This document shows positions 1-10,300 of a stretch of DNA of 64,000 nt, piece after piece. Position numbers and translations under genes: made by a program. The DNA lies in NCBI GenBank assembly GCA_023213315.1, contig JAKCPI010026338.1, positions 1 through 64,000 of the forward strand. The letters run 5' to 3'. Each line of letters opens with the position of its first letter. Positions within the stretch are counted from its first letter, which is position 1. Below the pieces are notes generated by a model that searched no databases, had not been told where the DNA came from, and was given only the letters and a program-made list of their open reading frames with translations. Origin of the DNA: Euborellia annulipes (lineage: Eukaryota; Arthropoda; Insecta; Dermaptera; Anisolabididae).

Positions 1-942
1 GGGACCCAATGAGGTCCAGATGTATACTCTGGGCGATCCCAAGGGAATTTCTAGTCGGATAGTTCATTATTAGTAATTTATTGGCTAAAAAAAATAAATA
101 TTGTTGTTGTTGTTGTCCGGCAAATATTCTTTGGCCAAATGCTACTTGTTAGTTTAGAATTTGCATAAGACAATGTTCTTGTTTGTTGGCCCCGTCATCT
201 TAGACTCCGATTTAATTTGTTTCAATGTAACTTAGATTATTTAATATTCTATCTTATTCTATATAAGGAAAAAGCAAGAAGGATTTCAAAATTAAACAAG
301 TTTGATATGAACATGATGGATATAGATATCGCCTTTAAATACGACAATGGATGGATAGCTCTGTCTAAATAATTTCATGTACTGAAATGTGTCCAAGCAG
401 AGGCTCATTCATGAATGGAATGATTATATAGGTCTAAGGTTGTTGAGATAAATGGCCTCTTTTTTTATAAATTTTTCACGAGAAGCGCCGCCATTCATCA
501 AGAAGCAAATAGAAGAAGGGGAAGGAGCTGCTTGCATCTGGATCACCTCTGACACCATTGGGGACGTCATTCCATAGCATTAAAATAAAATATGAAATGA
601 AAGTTGAGTTTTGTAAGAAAAAGTCAAAGTCGACAAGTTGAAATCGATTCTAGTCGACTTGAAAGTTTCAACTCGATCCTAAAAATTGGATTATTTTCAG
701 TAAAAGATCGGATTCTTGACTCCAAGTCTGAGTCGACTTTTCCATCCCTATTTGAGACAAACGCCTGGCGGAGATTTGAAAAAATAAATGCTTGTATCCA
801 ATGCAATATTGATGTTTTTAGTGATTCTTAGTCATGACGTGAGCAAACACTTGTTTCAAATAAGTAATCAAATATTTTATTTCTATGAATTATTAAATTC
901 TTAATTATAAAAAATTAAATTAACGATCTATTGATGGTAGAG
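1..942. other. No gene recognised
   Basis: AT-rich sequence. A 75-codon frame at 604-831 overlaps an antisense frame and resembles no known protein. Confidence 0.5.
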
Positions 943-1024
943 CAGCGGTTCCCAACCTGTGGGCCCCGGTCTGATTGGAACTGGGCCGTGGACGTCTAAG
1001 AAAAGATACAAATTATATTGTATA

Positions 1025-1050
1025 TCTATATTATTATATAAAAGACAATC

Positions 1051-1087
<37 letters not shown>

Positions 1088-2898
1088 AACGCATAGACTC
1101 CGAAACTACTGGACCGATTTTCATGGAGTTTTTTTTTAATGGGTAGGGAATTTTCCGGGGTGGTTTTAGGCTATCATTATATCGAATTAGGGGTAGGGAA
1201 CCCCCCTTTTTGGGGGTTATCAATTACCCCATAGCAAAGCATTGGAAAACAGGATCTAACTCGCTTTATGAAAAATATATTTATCAAATCTTTAAAATGA
1301 AAAATAAAAACTCTTCCTCCCCCTAACAATTCGACATTTGAAAAGATTTTTCCGCTCTGCGCCCCCCCCCCCCCCTAAAATTTTATTTTTTTTATTTTTC
1401 ATTCGATTTTAATAAAATTTAAAATGACGCTTTCTTAGGGTGTAAATAATTGAAAAATGGTATTTTAGACCCCAGAAAGTTCAATCACCCCCTGACCCCC
1501 CTGAAATTTATTTTTTATTCGATTTTAATAAAATTTAAAATGACGCTTTCTTAGGGTGTAAATAATTGAAAAATGGTATTTTAGACCCCAGAAAGTTCAA
1601 TCACCCCCTGCCCCCCCTGAAATTTATTTTTTATTCGATTTTAATAAAATTTAAAATGACGCTTTCTTAGGGTGTAAATAATTGAAAAATGGTATTTTAG
1701 ACATCAGAAAGTTCAATCACCCCCCTGCCCCCCCTGAAATTTATTTTTCATTCGATTTTAATAAAATTTAAAATGTTGCTTTCTTAGGGTGTAAATAATT
1801 GAAAAATGGTATTTTAGACCCCAGAAAGTTCAATCACCCCCTGACCCCCCCCTAAAATTTATTTTTTATTCGATTTTAATAAAATTTAAAATGACGCTTT
1901 CTTAGGGTGTAAATAATTGAAAAATGGTATTTTAGACCCCAGAAAGTTCAATCACCCCCCTGCCCCCCCTGAAATTTATTTTTCATTCGATTTTAATAAA
2001 ATTTAAAATGACGCTTTCTTAGGGTGTAAATAATTGAAAAATGGTATTTTAGACATCAGAAAGTTCAATCACCCCCTGACCCCCCCTAAAATTTATTTTT
2101 TATTCGATTTTAATAAAATTTAAAATGACGCTTTCTTAGGGTGTAAATAATTGAAAAATGGTATTTTAGACATCAGAAAGTTCAATCACCCCCCTGACCC
2201 CCCTAAAATTTATTTTTCATTCGATTTTAATAAAATTTAAAATGACGCTTTCTTAGGGTGTAAATAATTGAAAAATGGTATTTTAGACATCAGAAAGTTC
2301 AATCACCCCCCTGACCCCCCTGAAATTTATTTTTCATTCGATTTTAATAAAATTTAAAATGTTGCTTTCTTAGGGTGTAAATAATTGAAAAATGGTATTT
2401 TAGACATCAGAAAGTTCAATCACCCCCCTGACCCCCCCTAAAATTTATTTTTCATTCGATTTTAATAAAATTTAAAATGTTGCTTTCTTAGGGTGTAAAT
2501 AATTGAAAAATGGTATTTTAGACCTCAGAAAGTTCAATCACCCCCCTGCCCCCCCCTGAAATTTATTTTTCATTCGTTTTTAATAAAATTTAAAATGTAC
2601 GCTTTCTTAGGGTGTAAATAATTGAAAAATGGTATTTTAGACCTCAGAAAGTTCAATCACCCCCTGCCCCCCCCTGAAATTTATTTTTCATTCGTTTTTA
2701 ATAAAATTTAAAATTACGCTTCCTTAGGGTGTAAATAATTGAAAAATATATTAATCAAATATTTAAAATAAAAAATAAAAACTCTTTTTCATAATTAATT
2801 AAAATACATTTATCTGGACAACTCTTAGTCATATCCCGAGACGCCGCCCGCCAGGGCTAGCGGGGTAGGGTTGCCGAAGGCAACCCTACCGCAGCTAG
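1025..2898 (+). mobile_element. Non-autonomous Helitron carrying a minisatellite
   Basis: Starts TCTATATTATTATATAAAAG after an A, has the (TCTG)n and ACTCCGAAACTACTGGACCG leader seen in insect Helitrons, and ends with a GC-rich hairpin (about 2866-2890) followed by GCAGCTAG before a T. There is no target duplication, as expected. A tandem array fills the middle. No Rep/helicase is encoded. Confidence 0.75.
1377..2750 (+). repeat. 116-bp tandem array (about 12 units)
   Basis: The word GACGCTTTCTTAGGG recurs every 116 bp (1426, 1542, 1658 and on). Units differ by C-run length, ACC/ATC changes and ACG/TTG changes. The array lies wholly inside the Helitron. Confidence 0.95.
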
Positions 2899-3929
2899 TA
2901 TTTATATAAAATTATTAGGGTCCGAACGAAACAAGATTTTCAGCCGAAACCATAACATTAACTTTTCCCAAGAAAAACGAGGCTGAAAATTTTTTTCCCT
3001 CTCGTGGAAACCATTTTACCTTTTTTTGGGAAGGCTAAATTTTTTCCGCCCCTTTTTTCGCTTGGAGAAAAATTTTTTTCTCCTTCATGTGGAAATCATT
3101 TGACTTTTTTTGTGAGCGAGTCTCATCAAACTCAGGTTTTGGCCGGCCGAAAGATATTTGGCCGAAACTGGCATAAACCGTAACCCAAACTGAATTTTCG
3201 GTCGGTTCCTCAGAGTTTTTTTTACGGAAAAAGTGGGCCGCACATCAAAAAAGGTTGGGAACCACTGTGGGAGAGCAAAAAAATTTTAAATATGTTATAA
3301 TAAGGTTGTAAAAATTATCAGAACTAAAACATAAATACAATTCATATCAGGAATCTATGAGGATCTTTATTTTATAACACACAGAATTTTCCGCTAATGA
3401 TAATTAAATTAACAGAAAATAGAGTAAATATATACTGTATATTAATATTTGAAGAAAATCTTTGAATCTAAATCATATTTTACATTTCATTACAAAAATA
3501 TATTTCAAAGTTTGAGATGACCTAGAAGTATGTTCCACCAGGAATGGGCTAATAATTAAGCAATGTCTGAAATAAAAAAATAAAAAATATTTGGAAGATC
3601 TCGAGAATAAGTTATTCCTTAGAAAAAAAAAAAAAATAAAATACAGGCAATATAAAATAAAAATTCAAATTTTCGAGATTTAGACTATAAACTGAAAGAA
3701 GGCAAAATGTAGGCCGAATTTTAACTAGTAATTCTATTAATGTAGCTATATTAATTAAAAGATACACTGAAAAATCTGGTGTGTCTGTAACACAGCACAC
3801 AACTTTCTCTTTCCTTCGGTAATCGAAAGTTGAGTTCTGTGCTTATCATATAAAGATTATTTAAATATTGGAAAAAAGGGAAAAATATAAATAATTTATA
3901 ATTTTTTTTTTAAATTTGTTTACACTCTT

Positions 3930-4078
3930 TTTCGGCATCTAAGACCATTTAGACCCCATCCGTATTTATTTCAAATGATTGTTAGCCAATTCAAATGAAA
4001 TAAATTTCTCTCGCTTGGGACGAAACCCCAAGCCGTTAGAAGCTAATGTCTTCTCTCTGAGCCATGGGTCACGGGCTA
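3930..4078 (-). mobile_element. Second tRNA-derived SINE type
   Basis: On the minus strand GACCCATGGCTCAGAGAG ... GGGGTTTCGTCCCAAGC resembles a tRNA with A and B boxes, followed by a body with CCAATTC-type repeats and GGTCTTAGATGCCGAAAAAG. Fragments of the same family are at about 5963-6045, 45838-45900 and 56690-56720. Confidence 0.5.
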
Positions 4079-4328
4079 ATTTATAATTTAAGTGTTACTG
4101 AAGAAAAAAAAATACCGAATTCGGTTTCTCGGTTTTCGAAAATTAGCCAAAAAATCGGTTTACCGGTTTCGGGTTCAACCGGTGTCCAAACCCTGCAATC
4201 AACTAATAGATAAAGACACTGTCCAACATTTGCGAACATTTGAAAATTTATCTTTATTCTTCAGGCTATAGGTCTATTTATAATATGTCATTTTAATTGT
4301 TATTTACTAACCTTTTATGTATATTATA

Positions 4329-7300
4329 TTACCCAAATTTATATGCTTTTTCACGATTTATTTTTCCTATAAACTCTGCCTCATATGATTTGGTATCATT
4401 TTTATATAGCAAAAATATCATTTTATAATAATCTCCTGGAAAAATTGGGGGCAAAAGATTTTCATCCAACACCATAGGTTCCTTGGTTACATAATATCCC
4501 TAAAACAAAATAAAATATTTTGGGTTGTAGAAAATATCTGACCCGCTGGGATCAATGTGTTGAACGTCTTATCGGTTTAACATTATTTAAATATACATAA
4601 TTAAATATTTAATAATTCATATATCGGAAAAAATAAGGGTGTGCCGCCGGGAGTCGAACTTGGGTCCATTTCTTCTGCTGACTAAAATTGCTTTCCAACT
4701 GAGTTCATAAATGAACTTCATATATCCGAATGTCGTGCTGTGGTCTAGTGGTTAGGGCACTCCGAGTACAAATTGGAGGATCCGTGGTTCAACTCCCGGC
4801 GGCACACCCTTATTTTTTGGGGTATATGAATTAATAAATATTTAATTATATAAATTTCCGTTTCGCGGCTCACATACGCGATATATATAATATCTTAAAT
4901 ATTATGTATAATTTCTTATTTATTAATTATTTAAATACATATATTGTATATATACCGGGTATATATTATATATACCCCTAAATGGCAACAGCAGCCAAGA
5001 GGGCAAATTAAAAAAAAAAAAGAAAATATTATTACTATAGTTTTTGTATTTGATTCAGTATTCTCATAAACTTCTCATAAATTTAGAAAAAAAAAATAAT
5101 TTTTACTTTTTTTTACTTTCTCGTACCCTATATATGAAATATATAGAGAGAGAAAGTATTGCGATCATGTCAAAAATTCGATGTCGAGATTTTGATGGAT
5201 ATACATTATACATGTCGACACAAAAAATCTGGTGTGACAAGCCAAGGGCGGATACAAGGGGGGGGGGGTAAAGGGGGTAATTACCCCCCGAGATTTGAAA
5301 AAAAATACCTTTTTTTCGAAAAAAAATTTATTTTTAATGTAAAATTTTAAAAATTAATGCTTAAAAATTTGATTTGTATTTATATTCTGGCCAACAAGTA
5401 CAGAATGCGCCTTTAAATTACGGAAATTAAGAAAAAATAGTGTGCTGTGCGACGAGTCACACCAAATTACCCCCCCCCCCCCCCCGAGAAACACCTCTGG
5501 ATCCGCACTTGTGACAAGCACAGTACACATCTTTCTTCGTATCACGTCCCAGGGGGGTGTCTAACTTAAATATAAAATTTCAACCTCATAGCTCTTTTCG
5601 TTCTTGAGATATTTTGTTCACAGACACACAGACCCACAGACAGACCATGTCGTGAAAACCACTTTTTTGGATTCAGGGGACCTCAAAACGTGAAGATCCA
5701 TCAAAATCTCGACATCGAATTTTTGACATGAACCAATACTTTCTCTCTATATATAACAGTTATATTAACATATATATAGAGGTAAGAGAAAGTAAAATGG
5801 CATAAAAAGCAATATGTAGAGTCTTGTTATATATTCAAATCATTTGTAATGTCATGACTACCAGCCAGTGCCGGATTACCCATTAGGCGAATTAGACAAT
5901 CGCCTATGGGCCCCTCGCCTTTTAGGGGCCCCGCAAAATTAGATTTTTTCTTTTTTTTTAAAGTTTTTTCGGCATCTGAGGCTGCTTAGACCCTTTTTAT
6001 TTAAATTGATTGGTACCAATTGAATTGAAATAAATTTTTGTCAACAATACTTTCTCTCTATATATTTCAATATAGGTAAGAGCCCTCGGGGTTTGGTGTA
6101 GAGGTTAGCGTGCTAACCTCGTATACCAAAGTCGCGGGTTCGGACCCCAGGCAGTCCGATGATTTTATTTAAGCCATTTGGATATCAAATGGCTTAAATA
6201 AGAATGCCTGGACCCCAAATAAATATATATTATATAAATACGAGTATCGTTTACTCTTAAATGGCCTAAGTTGCCGAAAAGACTGTGTGTACGTGTGTGT
6301 GTGAATGTGAGTGTGAATGAAAAAAAAAAAATATAGGTAAGAGAAAGTAAAAATAGTTTGAATTCAAAGAATCAGACGTTTCACTTTTTTTTTTTTTTTA
6401 AACATTCACACTTTTTTCTCATTCACACTCACATTCACACAGTCTTTTCGGCAACTCAGGCCATTTAAGACTTTAGACGATAACCGTTGTGATTAATATA
6501 TAAATTGTGGGTTGAGGCATTTCTATTTAAGCCATCTGGTATCCAAATGGCTTAAATAAAATCATCGGACTGCCTGGGTCCGAACCCGCGAGACGTTTCA
6601 CTTTAAAAAGTCACCGGCTGTGTAGAAGTCACAGTCAACACCAAATTTTTTTTCATTGTAATAAAAAGCGTAAATTAAATTTTTTTTTTTTTGAAAAGTT
6701 AATAAAAATTTGAGAGAAAACATTTTTATTTTTTTTTTTATTTTTTTAAACATTCACACTTTTTTCTCATTCACACTCACACTCACACACACATTCACAC
6801 AGTCTTTTCGGCAACTTAGGCCATTTAAGACTTTGACGATAACCGTTGTAATTAATATATCAATTTAGTAAAAACATATAACCAAGTATTTATTAATTTA
6901 AATAAGCGAAAAATGTAGGTACCGCCGGGAGTTGCACCACGGATCTTGTCGATTTACGCTCAACATGCCCTACTGTTGGACCACAGTACGCACTCGCTTA
7001 TTTAAATTATGATAAATCGACAAGATCCGTGGTGCAACTCCCGGCGGTACCTACATTTTTCGCTTATTTAAATTAATAAATACTTGGTTATATGTTTTTC
7101 ATAATTACCTCATGGACCAACACATGATATATATAATTCTTTATCAATTTAGTGTTCAGGCATTTCTATTTAAGCCATCTGGTATCCAAATGGCTTAAAT
7201 AAAATCATCGGACTGCCTGGGTCCGAACCCGCGACGTTTGGTATAGGAGGTAGGCACGCTACCTACTACGCCAGACCCGGGGGCCATTTATTTTATAAAA

Positions 7301-10300
7301 AATAATAAGTTTATATATATATATCATCCCATGACTTTGGTTTCGAGCTGATTGGGGGGGCATCCGGGAAGGCAGAGGTCCTTGCCGGGGGGGGGCGCTT
7401 GCCCCCCATAGCCCCCCGTAGCGCCGTCACTGTCTCTTCTGTGGTTAAATCTACCGCAAGGAAATTGGGTTTCCTATTCAAAATGAAGCGTTACTTTTCC
7501 TCCCAACAACTCCTAATCCTCTATAAAGTCCAAATTCGGCCGTGTCTTGAATATTGTTCCCACCTTTGGCGAGGGGCGTCGAAAGACGCTCTCTCCTCCT
7601 TGGAAGCCATACAGAGGCGTGCAATTAGACTGATAGGTGATTCTACCCTTACTGCATCCCTACAGTCACTAGATCATAGAAGAAGAGTATCTTCACTATC
7701 TCTCTTCTACAGGTATTACCATGGTCAATGCTCTGCCGAATTAAAATCAATTATCCCACCCAATGCAACATATTCACGGAACACAAGAGAGGCATCGTCC
7801 CAGCACCCCTATGCTGTTCAGATCACGACTAACAGAACAAATCAATTTCATTCTTCCTTTGTCCCCATGACCTCCCGTGATTGGAACAAGCTCCCTGCGT
7901 CTATCTTCCCCAAAACCTACAATCTTCAGACTTTCAAGTCTAATCTCAACAGGCATCTTCTCAGTTCCCGCAGTTGAGTTTCCCTTTTATGCTTCTCCTT
8001 TTGTTTTTATTTTCTTCCTGACTGCATGTAGTAGTCACATGCAGGTCATTATAGGTCTTCGGACCTTATGCACCCATTCCAAAAAAAAGCCTACATTCTT
8101 TTGGGTTGCTGTAGGTCCAAGAAAAATCTATAGACATTGTCACATTTTTAGAATACTTACCTTTTTAATAGGACACTTTTCTGACATTTCCAAAGCTTTC
8201 CGTATATTAGGGACAAGTAATTTATCTTTTTCAAAAAGTTCACAACATTGCATTTTCTTAAATTTAAAAAAGGACGGAGTCCATTTATTGCCCTTTTTTT
8301 TCTTTAATTAAAGCTTCACACTGAAAATAAAAATATTTAGCATTAATAAAAACAAGTTGAGAAAGGCGCGGCTTCGCCGCGCCCATCTCAACTTGGCCCT
8401 GGCGGGCGGCGTCTCGATACGTGATCAGTAGTTTTTCTCTTAATTTTAAAGCCCATATTATTTTTGAATAAATGAAAATACAATGAATCAAGTTTAAAAT
8501 TTGAGTATTCGCCCTGCCCGGCCTCTGGGTTTTGAAGGCCATGAGAAAATTACGGGCAAGAAGCAAGCCTAAATTTCCCTTTAATAAACTGATTCGAGCC
8601 AACGGGCATGCAAATGAAATCAGGCGGACAGGGACCTATTAAAAAAATCAAGAATTTTAAAATAAAAATTTCGGGGGTGGGGCAATTGCACAATAAATCT
8701 TTAAACTTTTAAACCCCTTGATAGATATTCATTCAAGAATTTTAAATCCAAAAAAACATGGTAATATTTAAAAAAATAGAAGAATTAAAAATTTCGGGGG
8801 TGGGGCAATTACACAAAAAGTCTTTAAACTTTCAAACCCTTTGATAGATATTCATTCAAGAATTTTAAATCCAAAAAAGCATGTTAATATTTGAAAAAAC
8901 AGAAGAATTAAAAATTTCGGGGGTGGGGCAATTACACAAAAAGTCTTTAAACTTTCAAACCCTTTGATAGATATTCATTCAAGAATTTTAAATCCAAAAA
9001 AACATGGTAATATTTAAAAAAATAGAAGAATTAAAAATTTCGGGGGTGGGGCAATTACACAAAAAGTCTTTAAACTTTCAAACCCTTTGATAGATATTCA
9101 TTCAAGAATTTTAAATCCAAAAAAGCATGTTAATATTTGAAGAAACAGAAGAATTAAAAATTTCGGGGGGGGGGGGGGCAATTACACAAAAAATATTTAA
9201 ACTTTTAAATCCCTTGATAGATATTCATTCAAGAATTTTAAATCCAAAAAAGCATGTTTTTATTTGAAGAAATAGAAGAATTAAAAATTTCGGGAGGGGG
9301 GGGCTGCCGAATTTAAAAAAAACTCTGAAACAACGAATTTAGATTCTTATCAAGGGAAGGCTTTAGGGAAGAAACCAAATTGATATCTCTCCTGGTTAAA
9401 AAAAAATTTGAATTTGCCTCTCCGGCTCCGCCCTCTCTGTATTTCGCCAATCAGCGCTATCCCTGAGGCCTGATTGGTTGTTTCACACATCGGACACGGG
9501 TTTAAGGGAATTATTAAGTATGATGATAATTTTAATTTAATTTAATTCATCCTTACATTTATATTTCCATCAGCTCTTATATCGTTCAAAATAGTGAAAT
9601 TAAACGCTAGAGCTTTTTTCTTGTCATTTGTCACAACCATGTCTATAGCATGAATTTCGATTAGGTTTTTGTCATTATGTATAATAGAAAAACGTTCAAG
9701 TTCTAATTCATAGTTCCTTTCCTGAAAAATAGGTTTTTAGTGTTAGCCGAAATTTAGACCCTATTTTAAAAATCTGGTGTGACTGGCGCACAGCACACAA
9801 CTTTCTCTTACCTTCGGTAATCGAAAGTTGTGTACTGTGCTTGTCTCACCAGATTTTTTGTGTCGACATGTATTTAGTTTCCGACAGTACGGTACATTCG
9901 ATTTTCAAGATGTAAAATTTATAAGTATGGCAAAATATTTATATTTTGTTACCATAGCAACCATAGGAGAAATTCCTATCTTTCCTATGAAGAACAAGAG
10001 TAAAGTGGTCTTCAGAAGATTTCAATCACAAAATGAGAATATACATTTTATAGAGAATCTAAAAAATAATTGATTTTTGAATTTTAAAAAAAATCGTTGG
10101 AGCAAATTTTGAGAAAATCGAAAAAAACTGAAAAAGTGCATCAGTAAAGTACTAGTACTCTTTGGCTGATTTTGTTCAAAAGCTTCGTGTCACGTCCCAT
10201 GGGGGTGCCTAACTTAAATATAAAATTTCAACTTCCTAGCTCTTTTTGTTCTTGAGATATTTTGTTCACAGACACACACACAGACAGACAGACAGACACA

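Larger units (their letters stand above)
943..3267. mobile_element. hAT element interrupted by a Helitron
   Basis: Terminal repeats CAGCGGTTCCCAACC and GGTTGGGAACCACTG, with an 8-bp target duplication (TGGTAGAG at 935-942, TGGGAGAG at 3268-3275, one mismatch). Most of the inside is the Helitron 1025-2898. No transposase frame remains. A related left end, without a partner, is at about 37016-37060. Confidence 0.8.

Noticed and set aside
1377..2750. CRISPR-like regular repeats
   Set aside because: Units are contiguous 116-bp tandem repeats without unique spacers, inside a Helitron in a eukaryotic genome.
4735..4805. Functional tRNA gene
   Set aside because: Acceptor pairing and A/B boxes exist, but the T stem and anticodon arm do not fold properly and it is part of a palindromic repeat.
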